Positions 25,189 through 34,977 of a DNA stretch of 64,000 nucleotides are shown in pieces (the first letter of the stretch is position 1; each line of letters starts with the position of its first letter). Below the pieces are notes generated by a model. It had not been told where the DNA came from and searched no databases. It saw nothing but the letters and a program-made list of their open reading frames with translations. Location of the stretch: positions 1,798,001 to 1,862,000 of the forward strand of contig NZ_CP108006.1 of the NCBI RefSeq assembly GCF_036127095.1, written 5' to 3'. Made by a program: the position numbers and the translations under genes. The stretch is from Streptomyces sp. NBC_00335. Its GTDB lineage: Bacteria; Actinomycetota; Actinomycetes; Streptomycetales; Streptomycetaceae.

Positions 25189-26994
25189 ATGCGCATGCCC
25201 CGGGTGCCCGCCACGGTCGCGCTGGCCGCCCTGGCGCTGGCCGCTTCCTTGCCGATGACCTCCGGCGCCGAGGCCGCCGCCGGGACCGCTCCCCCGGGCC
25301 CTGTGCGGGTGGCCGCGGGCCCGGCCTCTTCGGGCCCCTCGCCTGCGGGCCCCTTGCCCCCGGGCCCCGCCGCCACCGCCCGGTTGGCCGCGGAGGCCGC
25401 CGGGGCCGACCTCGTGGCCCGGCGGGCCGCTGCCGTCGCCGCGCTCGCGGGGCTCCCGGGCCCGGCCGGGGTGTCGCCGCCGGAACGTCAGCACGCCCGC
25501 GACGGGCTGGAGTTCGGGCCGTGCCCCGTCTCCGAGGGACTCGGGCCCGACGTGCGGTGCGGCACGCTCCGCGTCCCGGTCGACTACGCCCGGCCCTTCG
25601 GGGCGCAGACCGCGATCCTCGTCAGCCGGGTCGCCGCGACCGGCGCGGGCGGGGCCCGGCGGCAGGGTGCGCTCGTGTACAACCCCGGCGGGCCGGGCGG
25701 CAACGGGCTGTTCTTCCCGCTCGTCGCCGGCCTGCCCGAGTGGCGCCGCGTCGGGGCCGCCTACGACCTCGTCGGCTACGCCCCGCGCGGGGTGGGCCGC
25801 TCGGGGCGCCCGCTGTCCTGCCAGGACCCCGAGCGGTACGACCGGGCCCCGGCGGAGGCGGCCGGCGCGCGGCCGGACGCCGCCGCGAAGGAGACCCGGA
25901 TCGCCGCCGCGCGGGCCTACGCCCGCGGCTGCGGTGAGCGGGCCGGGGCGGCCCTGGGCTCGTACACGACCCTGAACAACGTCCGCGACCTGCACGTGCT
26001 GCGTGCCGCGCTCGGCGAGGGCCGGCTGACCTTCATGGGGGCCTCGTACGGCACGTACCTCGGTGCGGTCTACGCCACCCTCTACCCCGGCCACGTCCGC
26101 CGGATGGTCTTCGACTCGGCGGTCGACCCCGACCCGGACAAGGTCTGGTACCGCAACAACCTCGCCCAGGCCCCCGGCTTCGAGCGGCGCTGGGCCGACT
26201 TCCGCGCCTGGGCGGCCCGCCACCACGCCGTGTACGGGCTCGGCTCCACCGCCGAGGCGGTGCAGGCGAGTTACGACCGGGTGCGGGCGGCGGTGGCCCG
26301 CGAGCCGGCGGGCGGGGTGGTCGGCACCGGACAGCTGCACTCCGCGTACTTGCGGGCCGCGTACTACGACGAGGTCTGGCCGGGCCGTGCGGCGGCCCTT
26401 GCGGCGTTCCTGCGCGGCGACCCGCGCCCGCTCCTCTCGCTCGCCGCCCCGGACCCGTCCGCGGCCGTCGAGGGCGAGAACGCGACGGCCGTCTACACGG
26501 CGACCCTGTGCAACGACGCCCCGTGGCCCGCCGACTGGGAGAGCTGGGACCGCGACAACACCGAACTGGCCCGCACGGCCCCCTTCGAGACCTGGGCCAA
26601 CGCCTTCCTGAACCTGCCCTGCGCCTTCTGGCCGGTGCGCGAACGGCAGCGCCCGGTGGACGTCGGGCCGCGGCCGGGCGCCCCGCTACCCGGGATGCTG
26701 ATCGTTGCGGCCGAGCGCGACGGTGCCACCCCGTACGGGGGCGCCCTGGAGCTCCAGCGGCGGCTCGGGCCGCGGGCCGGGCTGGTGACGGAGACGGGGG
26801 CCGGCACCCACGGGGTGGTCGGCGGACGCAATGACTGCGTGGACGCCCACGTGGAGCGGTACTTGCTGACGGGTGACACGGCAGGGTCACGTGTCACATG
26901 TGCGCCGCATCCGGAGCCCGCACCGGTGTCGCTGGACGACCGGGCAGCGACCGCCCAGGGGCACCCCAGGGCACTGCTGCCGCCAGTCGTCTGA
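25189..26994 (+). CDS. Secreted S33 tripeptidyl-aminopeptidase-like hydrolase
   Basis: This 601-residue protein is an alpha/beta-hydrolase of the Streptomyces Tap/SlpD-SlpE (S33) group, which trims peptides outside the cell. A signal peptide (about residues 1-29) is followed by a long Pro/Ala-rich propeptide-like stretch. Catalytic marks are the oxyanion YNPGGPGGNG, the nucleophile in FMGASYGTYLG, the acid region AAERDGATPYGGA and the histidine in GAGTHGVVGG. A cap region with several Cys lies between. The ATG follows GAGAGGCCCGCC. The gene ends at a convergent terminator shared with hemQ. Confidence 0.88.
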   Translation: MRMPRVPATVALAALALAASLPMTSGAEAAAGTAPPGPVRVAAGPASSGPSPAGPLPPGPAATARLAAEAAGADLVARRAAAVAALAGLPGPAGVSPPERQHARDGLEFGPCPVSEGLGPDVRCGTLRVPVDYARPFGAQTAILVSRVAATGAGGARRQGALVYNPGGPGGNGLFFPLVAGLPEWRRVGAAYDLVGYAPRGVGRSGRPLSCQDPERYDRAPAEAAGARPDAAAKETRIAAARAYARGCGERAGAALGSYTTLNNVRDLHVLRAALGEGRLTFMGASYGTYLGAVYATLYPGHVRRMVFDSAVDPDPDKVWYRNNLAQAPGFERRWADFRAWAARHHAVYGLGSTAEAVQASYDRVRAAVAREPAGGVVGTGQLHSAYLRAAYYDEVWPGRAAALAAFLRGDPRPLLSLAAPDPSAAVEGENATAVYTATLCNDAPWPADWESWDRDNTELARTAPFETWANAFLNLPCAFWPVRERQRPVDVGPRPGAPLPGMLIVAAERDGATPYGGALELQRRLGPRAGLVTETGAGTHGVVGGRNDCVDAHVERYLLTGDTAGSRVTCAPHPEPAPVSLDDRAATAQGHPRALLPPVV

Positions 26995-27050
26995 ACTTCC
27001 GGGCGGGATCTCCGGCTGCGTCGATTCGGGGGCAGGGCCTCCCGATCCCC

Positions 27051-27075
27051 GGAGGACGCCGGTCAGCGGTCCTCC
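27051..27075. terminator. Bidirectional hairpin between the hydrolase and hemQ
   Basis: GGAGGAC (27051-27057) pairs with GTCCTCC (27069-27075), leaving an 11-base loop, between convergent genes. Confidence 0.5.
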
Positions 27076-27099
27076 GGTCCTTCCCCCCAGGGGAGGTCT

Positions 27100-27813
27100 C
27101 TAGGCGAGTCCGGCCACCAGATCGGCGACGGACTTGCGGCGCCCGGTGTAGAAGGGCACCTCTTCGCGGACGTGCATGCGGGCCTCGGAGGCGCGCAGGT
27201 GACGCATGAGGTCGACGATGCGGTACAGCTCGTCGGCCTCGAAGGCCAGCAGCCACTCGTAGTCGCCGAGCGAGAAGGAGGCGACGGTGTTGGCGCGCAC
27301 GTCGGGGTAGCCGCGGGCCATCATGCCGTGGTCCTTGAGCATGCGGCGGCGGTCCTCGTCGGGCAGCAGGTACCAGTCGTAGCTGCGCACGAAGGGGTAG
27401 ACGCTGACGTAGTCGCGCGGCGTCTCGTCGGCCAGGAAGGCCGGGATGTGGGACTTGTTGAACTCGGCCGGGCGGTGCAGGGCCATGTTCGACCAGACCG
27501 GCTCCAGCGCGCGGCCCAGCTTGGTGCGGCGGAACAGGTTGTAGGCGGTCTGCAGCTCGTCGGAGGTCTCCGCGTGCCACCAGATCATGATGTCCGCGTC
27601 GGCGCGCAGGCCGGAGACGTCATAGGTGCCGCGGACGGTGATGTCCTTGGCGGCCAGCTGGTCGAACAGCTCCTGGACCTCGTCGGCGAAGCCGGCGCGG
27701 TTCTCGGGGAGCACGTCCTTCAGCTTGAAGACGGACCACAGGGTGTAGCGGATGACCTCGTTGAGGTCCTTCGCCTTCTTCCCCGCGTTGGGAATCTTCT
27801 CTGGTGCAGTCAT
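27100..27813 (-). CDS. hemQ: Coproheme decarboxylase (haem synthase HemQ/ChdC)
   Basis: This 237-residue chlorite-dismutase-family enzyme makes haem b from coproheme by two peroxide-driven decarboxylations, the last step of the Gram-positive (coproporphyrin-dependent) haem route. The catalytic tyrosine should be Tyr139 in [13 protein letters not shown] and the proximal haem histidine lies in [12 protein letters not shown] (about residue 162). The C-terminal [17 protein letters not shown] segment is typical. The ATG start is four bases past the hemG stop, so the two form an operon with hemG first. Confidence 0.95.
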   Translation of the reverse strand: MTAPEKIPNAGKKAKDLNEVIRYTLWSVFKLKDVLPENRAGFADEVQELFDQLAAKDITVRGTYDVSGLRADADIMIWWHAETSDELQTAYNLFRRTKLGRALEPVWSNMALHRPAEFNKSHIPAFLADETPRDYVSVYPFVRSYDWYLLPDEDRRRMLKDHGMMARGYPDVRANTVASFSLGDYEWLLAFEADELYRIVDLMRHLRASEARMHVREEVPFYTGRRKSVADLVAGLA

Positions 27814-27817
27814 GTGT

Positions 27818-29317
27818 CTATTGTCCCGTGTGCTGATCAGTGGTCGGTGCCAGGGGTACCCCAGCGGCGCCCAACGTGGCGATCACCACGTCGGCGGCCT
27901 TGCCCGCGCTCGCGATGCAGGCCGGGATGCCGACCCCGTCGTACAGCGCTCCGCACACCGCGAGGCCCGGCAGGGCCGCGACGGCGGTACGGATCCGGGC
28001 CACCTTGCCGAGGTGGCCGACGGGGTACTGGGGCAGGCCGCCGTCCCAGCGGGTGACGGTGGTGGCCACCGGGCGGACGGTGGGCGCGAGGCCCACGGCC
28101 TGACCGAGGTCGGCGAGGGAGACCTCGACCAGTTCCTCGTCGGAGCGCTTCAGGTCGCCCTCGTCGCCGTGGCGGCCGACGGAGGTGCGCAGCAGGAAGA
28201 GGTCGGGATCGGTCCCGGCCCAGGCCCACTTGTTGCTGGAGAAGGTCGAGGCCTTGATCGTCCGGCCGTCGACGGGCGGTACGAGGAATCCGCTCGCGCC
28301 GCCGTCGGCGATCCCGGCCGGCAGGTCGGAGCGGCGCAGGGCCATCGTGACCAGGGCCATGGAGGCGTACTCGACCCCGCGCAGCTCGGTGGCGGCGGTG
28401 GGCGCGATCCGGTCGAGCAGCCGGGCGGCGGGCCCGGCCTGGACGGCCACGACCACCCCGTCGGCCTCGATGACCTCGGCGCCGCCCGGGGCGTCGGCGA
28501 CCACCCGCCAGCCGGTGGCGGTACGGGTCAGCTCGCGCGCGGGGGTGTCGAGGAGGATGCGGGCTCCGGCCGCCCGGCAGGCCTCGGCGACGGCGAGCGG
28601 GAGCCTGCCGATGCCGCCGTCGATGCCGGAGAAGACGGGTCCGGTCTGCCCCGCGCGGGCCGCCCGGGCCTGCAGTTCCCGTACACCCTCGCCGAGGGAG
28701 GCGTGGCTGCGGGCGACGTCGAAGAGCTGGGGGACGGCGGCCCGCATCGAGATGCGGTAGGCGTTGCCGGCGTAGACCCCGCCGAGGAGGGGTTCCACGA
28801 GCCGGTCGACGACCTCGTGGCCCAGCCGGGCGGCGACGTACTCGCCGAGCGCCACGTCCTCGCCGATCTCCTGCGGTTCCAGGGCGTCTTCGGCTCCGGC
28901 GCGGGCCAGGCCCTCGGCGGACAGCACCCCGGAGGCGGCGAGCGGGCCCAGGTCGCCTGGTACGCCCATGACGTGACCGCCCGGCAGGGGGCGCAGCACG
29001 CCGCGGGTCCAGAGGCGGGCGGTGGCGGTGGCGGGTGGCTGCAGGGCATCGCCGAGGCCCACGGCGCGGGCCAGTTCGAGTGCTTCGGGGCGGCGGGCGA
29101 GTACGGATTCGGCGCCGAGGTCCACGCGCAGGCCCGCCAGTTCGCCCGAGCGCAGCTTGCCGCCGAGGCGCGGGCCGGCTTCCAGGAGGGTGACGCGAAG
29201 GCCCTCGGCGAGCAGCCGGTGGGCCGCCGCGAGGCCCGCGATCCCGCCGCCGATGACGACGACGTGCCCGGCGGGGGCCGGCCGGTCCGTACGCGTGTCC
29301 GCTTCGTGCATGGACAC
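27818..29317 (-). CDS. hemG: Coproporphyrinogen III oxidase (CgoX/HemY type)
   Basis: This 499-residue FAD enzyme oxidises coproporphyrinogen III to coproporphyrin III, the step before iron insertion. The dinucleotide-binding motif [20 protein letters not shown] is at residues 19-38. Family marks are [26 protein letters not shown] and a C-terminal FAD segment, [20 protein letters not shown]. It is soluble, as in other Gram-positive CgoX proteins, and may also be named hemY or cgoX. The start is a GTG; an ATG two codons later is possible. It is followed directly by hemQ. The opposite-strand DUF4349 gene starts 170 bases away, so this gap holds the operon promoter. Confidence 0.93.
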   Translation of the reverse strand: MSMHEADTRTDRPAPAGHVVVIGGGIAGLAAAHRLLAEGLRVTLLEAGPRLGGKLRSGELAGLRVDLGAESVLARRPEALELARAVGLGDALQPPATATARLWTRGVLRPLPGGHVMGVPGDLGPLAASGVLSAEGLARAGAEDALEPQEIGEDVALGEYVAARLGHEVVDRLVEPLLGGVYAGNAYRISMRAAVPQLFDVARSHASLGEGVRELQARAARAGQTGPVFSGIDGGIGRLPLAVAEACRAAGARILLDTPARELTRTATGWRVVADAPGGAEVIEADGVVVAVQAGPAARLLDRIAPTAATELRGVEYASMALVTMALRRSDLPAGIADGGASGFLVPPVDGRTIKASTFSSNKWAWAGTDPDLFLLRTSVGRHGDEGDLKRSDEELVEVSLADLGQAVGLAPTVRPVATTVTRWDGGLPQYPVGHLGKVARIRTAVAALPGLAVCGALYDGVGIPACIASAGKAADVVIATLGAAGVPLAPTTDQHTGQ

Positions 29318-29486
29318 ATCGTCTCAGACCGCTCATGGGGCGATCGCCGAGGCCTGACCGTGACCGCTTCGGGATCACCTCGGGACCGTACGTACGAAAC
29401 CCGGGACGAGGCCCCGTACGTCAGAACGTCGAGGCACGGACGGACCCGCATCCAGCGATTCCGACGATGACCAGGGGGACCCAACG

Positions 29487-30530
29487 ATGCACACCCAGCA
29501 CAGACGTTACGGGCGGTACGGACGGCGTTCGGCGACGGCTCTGGCGGCGCTCTCCCTGACCGGGGCGCTCGTCCTCACGGGCTGCGGCGCCGACGGCACC
29601 GCCTCGGACAAGGCGGCGGTCGCGGCGGATTCGAAGGGGCAGGAGGCCGCCGGGCAGGGTGGGGCGGCCGCTCCTGCCCCGGCGGCATCGGGCGCACCGG
29701 CTCCGGCCGCCGACAAGAACCAGCCGCAGGCTCCCGCCGCCCGCACGCAGATCATCCGGACGGCGACGCTGGGCGTGGAGACGGCGGACGTCCAGAAGGC
29801 GACGGCGGGCGCCCGGACGGCGGCGGAGAACGCGGGCGGGTACGTGGGCAACGAGACCACCGCCCGCGAACCCGGCGGGTCGATGACCTCGACGGTGACC
29901 CTGCGGGTGCCGGGCGAGCGCTTCGACGCGGTCCTGGCCGCGATGGAGGGCAGCGGAAAGCTGCTCGCCCGCAAGGTCGAGGCGCAGGACGTGACGCAGA
30001 AGGTCGCGGACGTCGACAGCCGGGTCAAGTCCCAGCAGGCGAGCGTGGTGCGGGTGCGCGAGATGATGGAGAAGGCCTCGGGGCTGACCGAGGTGGTCAC
30101 GCTGGAGTCCGAACTCAGCAAGCGCCAGGCCGATCTGGAGTCGCTGCTCGCCCAGCAGACGGCGCTGAAGGACCAGACCTCGCTCGGCACGATCACGCTG
30201 ACGTTCTCGGAGCCGGGGAAGCAGCCCGTCAAGGAGAAGGAGAAGCCGGATCCGGGCTTCTCCGACGCTCTGGCCGGCGGCTGGAAGGTCTTCGCCGCCG
30301 CGGTCCTGTACCTGCTGATGGCGCTCGCCGCGGCCTCGCCGTTCCTGCTCAGCGGCGCGTTCCTGCTGCTCGCGTTCCGGCAGTACCGCAAGTGGCGGCC
30401 GGCGCAGGAGAAGCCCGGCGCCGCGCGGCGCCTTCCCGCGCAGAGCGGGCCGAAGTGGCCGGGACACACGGCCGCCACTCCGGCGGAGCCCGCGCGCCCG
30501 GACGCGACGCCGCCGCAGGTCCAGGACTGA
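29487..30530 (+). CDS. DUF4349 lipoprotein with a C-terminal membrane span
   Basis: This 347-residue protein has a lipobox (LVLTGC near residue 33), a Pro/Ala-rich spacer, a DUF4349 domain (about 85-250) and a C-terminal membrane span (FAAAVLYLLMALAAASPFLL). The DUF4349 domain contains a long coiled-coil (DSRVKSQQASVVRVREMMEK to LESLLAQQTALKDQ) between two beta-halves, as in the family. The cytosolic tail is basic. The function is unknown; membrane or envelope stress sensing is a guess. ATG after CAGGGGGACCC. It is transcribed away from the haem operon. Confidence 0.85.
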   Translation: MHTQHRRYGRYGRRSATALAALSLTGALVLTGCGADGTASDKAAVAADSKGQEAAGQGGAAAPAPAASGAPAPAADKNQPQAPAARTQIIRTATLGVETADVQKATAGARTAAENAGGYVGNETTAREPGGSMTSTVTLRVPGERFDAVLAAMEGSGKLLARKVEAQDVTQKVADVDSRVKSQQASVVRVREMMEKASGLTEVVTLESELSKRQADLESLLAQQTALKDQTSLGTITLTFSEPGKQPVKEKEKPDPGFSDALAGGWKVFAAAVLYLLMALAAASPFLLSGAFLLLAFRQYRKWRPAQEKPGAARRLPAQSGPKWPGHTAATPAEPARPDATPPQVQD

Positions 30531-30595
30531 TCACCCGTGCGCCCGTAGCGTGGGGCCCGCAGGCAACAGGCGGCGGGGAAGGACGGTACGGGCAC

Positions 30596-31984
30596 ATGGG
30601 GAACGGCACGGAACGGCTGGTGGTGGTCGGCGGTGACGCGGCGGGGATGTCCGCCGCGTCACAGGCCCGGCGGCTCAAGGGCCCGGCGGAGCTGGAGATC
30701 ACCGCCTTCGAGCGCGGGCACTTCACCTCGTACTCCGCGTGCGGGATCCCGTACTGGATCGGCGGCCTGGTCGAAGGCCGGGACGAGCTGATCGCCCGGA
30801 CGCCCGAGGAGCACCGCGCGCGGGACATCGACCTGCGGACGCGGACGGAGGTCGTGGAGCTGGACCTCGCGGGAGCGCGGGTGCGCGCCCGGGATCTGGA
30901 ATCGGGTGCCGAGTACTGGACGGGGTACGACAAGCTCGTCCTCGCCACCGGCGCCCGCCCGGTCCGCCCCCGGCTGCCCGGCATCGGCGCGCACGGGGTG
31001 CACGGGGTGCAGACGCTGGACGACGGGCAGCGGCTGATGGCGGATCTGGAACGGACGGCGGGCCGCCGGGCGGTGGTCGTGGGCGCCGGCTACATCGGCG
31101 TGGAGATGGCGGAGGCGCTGCTCGGGCGGGGCTTCGAGGTCACCGTGCTGCACCGGGGCGAGCAGCCGATGTCCACGCTGGACCCGGACATGGGCGGGCT
31201 GGTGCACAGCGCGATGAACGCCATGGGCATCCGTACGGTCGCCCGCGCCGAGGTGACGGAGATCCTCACCGACGAGGAGGGCCGGGCCCGCGCGGTGGCC
31301 ACGTCGGCCGGGGAGGAGTACCCGGCGGACGTGGTCGTCATGGGCATCGGCGTCGAGCCGCGCACGGCCCTGGCCCGCGCGGCGGGCCTGCCGCTGGGCG
31401 AGTCGGGCGGTCTGCTGACCGACCTCTCGATGCGGGTCCGCGGCCACGAGAACATCTGGTCGGGCGGTGACTGCGTGGAGGTCCTGGACCTGGTGGCGGG
31501 CCGCATGCGGCACATCCCGCTGGGCACGCACGCGAACAAGCACGGCCAGGTCATCGGCTCGGGCGTGGGCGGCGGCTACGCGACCTTCCCGGGCGTGGTC
31601 GGCACGGCCGTGAGCAAGGTCTGCGACCTGGAGATCGCCCGTACGGGCCTGCGCGAGCGGGACGCCCTGTCCGTCGGCCTCCGCTTCGTCACGGCGACGA
31701 TCAGCTCGACGAACACGGCGGGCTACTACCCGGAGGCGGCGGAGATGACGGTGAAGATGCTGGCGGAACGCCGCACGGGCCGCCTCCTGGGCTGCCAGAT
31801 CGTCGGCGGCGCGGGCTCCGCGAAGCGGGTGGACATCGCCGCGGTGGCCCTGACGGCCGGTATGACGGTGGACCAGATCGTCTCCCTGGACCTGGGCTAC
31901 GCCCCGCCCTTCTCCCCGGTCTGGGACCCGGTGCTGGTCGCCGCCCGCAAGGCGGTGTCCGCGGTGCGGGCGGCGGGGGTCTAG
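30596..31984 (+). CDS. FAD-dependent pyridine nucleotide-disulfide oxidoreductase (CoA-disulfide reductase-like)
   Basis: This 462-residue flavoenzyme resembles NADH oxidases and CoA-disulfide reductases. It has an FAD-binding start (VVVGGDAAGMSAASQARR), the single redox cysteine in YSACGIPYWIGG (about residue 44), an NAD-binding GAGYIGVEMAEALLGRG motif and a C-terminal dimerisation domain (GYAPPFSPVWDPV). Reduction of a low-molecular-weight disulfide or persulfide using NAD(P)H is expected; Streptomyces uses mycothiol, so the true substrate is open. The ATG at 30596 has a weakly placed GGGGAAGGA upstream. Its TAG overlaps the convergent NADAR gene stop in CTAG. Confidence 0.88.
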   Translation: MGNGTERLVVVGGDAAGMSAASQARRLKGPAELEITAFERGHFTSYSACGIPYWIGGLVEGRDELIARTPEEHRARDIDLRTRTEVVELDLAGARVRARDLESGAEYWTGYDKLVLATGARPVRPRLPGIGAHGVHGVQTLDDGQRLMADLERTAGRRAVVVGAGYIGVEMAEALLGRGFEVTVLHRGEQPMSTLDPDMGGLVHSAMNAMGIRTVARAEVTEILTDEEGRARAVATSAGEEYPADVVVMGIGVEPRTALARAAGLPLGESGGLLTDLSMRVRGHENIWSGGDCVEVLDLVAGRMRHIPLGTHANKHGQVIGSGVGGGYATFPGVVGTAVSKVCDLEIARTGLRERDALSVGLRFVTATISSTNTAGYYPEAAEMTVKMLAERRTGRLLGCQIVGGAGSAKRVDIAAVALTAGMTVDQIVSLDLGYAPPFSPVWDPVLVAARKAVSAVRAAGV

Positions 31985-33123
31985 TCGGTCCGGTCCTCGG
32001 CGGCGGCCGCGCCCGCGGCGGCGAGTTCGGAGCGGATCAGCTCCAGCAGGCGGCCCGTCCAGTTCCGGCCGCCGCGGGGGCCCTCGTCGCGCCAGAAGGG
32101 GGCGTCGGAGAAGCCGGTGTAGCGGATCGATCCCTCCCCCGTGGCGACCAGCAGTTCCGCGAGCCGCGGGTGCTGCCCGAACTTGGCCCGCAGCAGCGCC
32201 GCCATGACGGCGACCCTCCGGGCGGCCCAGTCCGTGCGCCCGGCGGCCGCTCCGCCCAGTTCCCGCGCCTCGCGGGCGTTCGCCGCGGCGCGGATCCGGT
32301 CGTGGTCGGCCCGGTCGGCGGCGAAGAGGGCCCAGTAGCCGTGCACCACGGTGGGGTAGGTCTCCCCTTCGTACGTGAAGGGGGCGTCGTAGTCGTTGCG
32401 CAGCGCGAAGGCTCCGAGCTCGGCCGGCCACCCCCGGGGGTACACGGTCTCGTGGAGGACGACCGGGGGCTGCGGGTCACCGACCGGCGCGTCCGCGTGA
32501 CGGACAGCCTGCTCCCGCTCGGCGCGCTCGTCCCCGTCGGCGAAGTAGTCCAGGGCGTCCCGGTGCATCTCCGGCGTGGCCGCCGGACCGTCCCCGTCCA
32601 CGGGCTCGCCGAGATCGGTCACCAGGATCCGCAGCGGCCGGTCCTGCCGGTCCATGTCGCCCAGGACGTAGACCCGCAGGTGGGCCGGGACGGCCAGGTA
32701 CGCGTCGCGGAGCAGGGACCGGTTGGCCTCCGTGGTGTCCCGCTGGTAGCCGCTGATGGCCTCGTGGAGCAGGTCCACGGTGGTGGGCCGGCCCGCCAGC
32801 CGGGAGATCTCGTCGGCCACTTCCCCGAGGAAGCTCTCGTCGGTCAGCGGCTCGGGGTAACGGGCGAGCCACTTCGAAGGCGGCGGGGTCCACTCCCGGC
32901 CGTCCGGCCGGGAAAGTGCCAGCTTCCCCGATGCCAGCAGTCCCGCGAGCCCGGCGAGGTCGGTCGCCTCGTAGCCCCCGCGGCTGATCCTGCCGTCCGC
33001 GTAGACGAACAGGTCCTCGGGGTAGTAGTCGTCCTGCCAGTCGTGCTTGCGCCACACGAGGCGCCAGGCCCCGTCGATGGTTTCTCCGTCGGATATGCGA
33101 AACGTCGGCCCGTGCCATGTCAT
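31981..33123 (-). CDS. NADAR (YbiA-like) domain protein
   Basis: This 380-residue protein has an unassigned N-terminal half (MTWHGPTFRISDGETIDGAW, two or more small domains) and a C-terminal NADAR domain (about 240-370). The domain motifs are the FALRNDYDAPFTYEG start, PTVVHGYWALFAADR, KFGQHPRLAELLVATGEGSI and DAPFWRDE. YbiA-type enzymes cleave N-glycosidic bonds of riboflavin intermediates, and other NADAR proteins remove ADP-ribose from nucleic acid. The ribosome site is weak. It is separate from its neighbours. ADP-ribose handling is the likeliest role, but no toxin partner gene is next to it. Confidence 0.78.
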   Translation of the reverse strand: MTWHGPTFRISDGETIDGAWRLVWRKHDWQDDYYPEDLFVYADGRISRGGYEATDLAGLAGLLASGKLALSRPDGREWTPPPSKWLARYPEPLTDESFLGEVADEISRLAGRPTTVDLLHEAISGYQRDTTEANRSLLRDAYLAVPAHLRVYVLGDMDRQDRPLRILVTDLGEPVDGDGPAATPEMHRDALDYFADGDERAEREQAVRHADAPVGDPQPPVVLHETVYPRGWPAELGAFALRNDYDAPFTYEGETYPTVVHGYWALFAADRADHDRIRAAANAREARELGGAAAGRTDWAARRVAVMAALLRAKFGQHPRLAELLVATGEGSIRYTGFSDAPFWRDEGPRGGRNWTGRLLELIRSELAAAGAAAAEDRTD

Positions 33124-33158
33124 GCACGGCACGGTACCGACGTCGGTCAGGCTCGGGC

Positions 33159-34223
33159 CTAGACGGCCGTCTGGGTGTGGACGTAGTCCACCAGGCGGGT
33201 CAGGGCGTCCGGGTTCGTCGTCGGGAGGACGCCGTGGCCCAGGTTGAAGATGTGGCCCTCCAGGTCCGCCGCGGCGTCCAGCACCTCGCGGGTCTTGGTC
33301 TCCACCGCCTCGGTGGTGGAGAAGAGGACCGCCGGGTCCAGGTTGCCCTGGAGCGCCTTGCCGGGGCCGACCCGCTTGACGGCCTCGTTCAGGGAGACCC
33401 GGTAGTCGACGCCCATGACGTCCGCGCCGGCCTCGCCCATGAGGCCGAGCAGCTCGCCCGTGCCCACGCCGAAGTGGATGCGCGGGACCCCGTACGAGGC
33501 GACGGACTCCAGGACCTTCGCGGAGGCGGGCATCACCGAGCGGCGGTAGTCCGCCGGGGCGAGCGCGCCGACCCAGGAGTCGAAGAGCTGGATCGCGGAG
33601 GCGCCGGCCTCGATCTGGACCTTCAGGAAGGCGGAGGTGATCTCGGCGAGGCGGTCCAGCAGGTCGGCCCACAGCTCCGGGTCCCCGTACATGAGGGCCT
33701 TGGTGTGCTCGTGGTTCTTGGAGGGGCCGCCCTCGACCAGGTAGCTCGCGAGGGTGAAAGGCGCGCCCGCGAAACCGATCAACGGCGTGGAGCCCAGTTC
33801 ACTCGTGAGCATGCCGATCGCCTCGGTGACGTACGAGACGTCCTCCGGGGTGAGGTCGCGCAGCTGTGCGAGGTCCTCGCGGCGGCGGATCGGCTGGGCC
33901 ACGACCGGGCCGACGCCCGGCTTGATGTCCAGGTCGATGCCGATGGCCTTCAGCGGGACCACGATGTCGGAGAAGAAGATGGCCGCGTCCACGTTGTGGC
34001 GCCGGACCGGCTGCAGGGTGATCTCGGTGACCAGGTCGGGCCGCATGCAGGATTCCAGCATCTGCGTGCCCTCGCGCACCTTGCGGTACTCGGGGAGCGA
34101 GCGCCCCGCCTGCCGCATGAACCACACGGGGGTGTGCGGCACCGGCTCGCGCCGGCACGCCTTCAGGAAGGCGGAATCGTACGTCTGGCTCGGCGTGCCC
34201 GTGGGGCGGGTGTTGGCGCTCAC
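33159..34223 (-). CDS. hemE: Uroporphyrinogen decarboxylase
   Basis: This 354-residue enzyme removes four carboxyl groups from uroporphyrinogen III to give coproporphyrinogen III in haem synthesis. Signatures are PVWFMRQAGRSLPEYR (residues 32-47), the FFSDIVVPLKAIG strand, LIGFAGAPFTLASYLVEGG and FNLGHGVLPTT. The length is usual. It starts with GTG 92 bases from the divergent DUF3000 gene. The intervening DNA holds the promoter for both. It feeds the hemG-hemQ pair that lies 4 kb to the left. The gene arrangement is common in Streptomyces, as far as I recall. Confidence 0.95.
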   Translation of the reverse strand: MSANTRPTGTPSQTYDSAFLKACRREPVPHTPVWFMRQAGRSLPEYRKVREGTQMLESCMRPDLVTEITLQPVRRHNVDAAIFFSDIVVPLKAIGIDLDIKPGVGPVVAQPIRRREDLAQLRDLTPEDVSYVTEAIGMLTSELGSTPLIGFAGAPFTLASYLVEGGPSKNHEHTKALMYGDPELWADLLDRLAEITSAFLKVQIEAGASAIQLFDSWVGALAPADYRRSVMPASAKVLESVASYGVPRIHFGVGTGELLGLMGEAGADVMGVDYRVSLNEAVKRVGPGKALQGNLDPAVLFSTTEAVETKTREVLDAAADLEGHIFNLGHGVLPTTNPDALTRLVDYVHTQTAV

Positions 34224-34301
34224 GACTCAAATCTTCGCACGTATGAAGAAGTGCCCGGCCCGGCGCGGGTGTGGCTGCGCCGTACGGGCGCTCGTTCCGC
34301 C

Positions 34302-34307
34302 TAGTCT
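34302..34307 (+). promoter_or_regulatory. -10 box TAGTCT for a probably leaderless DUF3000 gene
   Basis: TAGTCT ends seven bases before the ATG at 34315, and no ribosome site is present. No clear -35 was seen. Confidence 0.45.
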
Positions 34308-34314
34308 TCCCCGC

Positions 34315-34977
34315 ATGGCTGCGGCTCAGGGACGATTTTCAGATGGCGCTGACGGTACGGACAGCGCGAAAGACAGCTCCGTCCCACTCCCGTTCCGGCG
34401 GGCGGTCGACGGCTTGAAGAAGGCGAGGCTGCGGCAGGGGATCGAGATCGATCCCACCAAACCGCCACAGAGGCTGGCACCCCACGCGTACGCGCTGGAA
34501 GCGGCGGTCGTGGACGGTGACGAGGACCTGGCAGACGGCCGGCTCATCCTCTTGCACGACCCGGCCGGGCACGACGCCTGGCAGGGCACCTTCCGGCTGG
34601 TGACGCTCGTACGGGCGGAACTGGAGCCGGAGATGGCCGTGGACCCGCTCCTCCCCGAGGTGTGCTGGTCCTGGCTGACGGGGGCGCTGGACGCGCGCGG
34701 GCTGACGTACGGGGAGGCGAGCGGGACCGTGACCATGGCCGCCTCGCACTACTTCGGCGGGCTCGGAGAGCGGCGGCCGGCGACGCAGATCGAGATCAGG
34801 GCCTCGTGGACGCCGCGCGAGGGGGTGGGCGGGGTGCCGGACACCGCCGCACATTTGTCGGCCTGGTGCGAACTGCTGTGTCAGATCGCGGGGCTGCCGC
34901 CGGTCGGACCGACCGAGACGGTGACCGGCGTGGTCTCACTGCCCCAGCGGCGCGGCCCCCATCACCCTCAGGGGTAA
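34315..34977 (+). CDS. DUF3000 family protein
   Basis: This 220-residue actinobacterial protein has no known function. It shows the family core, PLPFRRAVDGLKKARLRQGI, LAPHAYALEAAVV and a SWLTGALDARGLTYGEASGTV segment. It lacks a signal peptide or membrane span. It is divergent from hemE, a pairing I recall as common in Streptomyces; this suggests, but does not prove, a haem-related role. The start follows a TAGTCT -10 box directly, so the message may be leaderless. Confidence 0.85.
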   Translation: MAAAQGRFSDGADGTDSAKDSSVPLPFRRAVDGLKKARLRQGIEIDPTKPPQRLAPHAYALEAAVVDGDEDLADGRLILLHDPAGHDAWQGTFRLVTLVRAELEPEMAVDPLLPEVCWSWLTGALDARGLTYGEASGTVTMAASHYFGGLGERRPATQIEIRASWTPREGVGGVPDTAAHLSAWCELLCQIAGLPPVGPTETVTGVVSLPQRRGPHHPQG

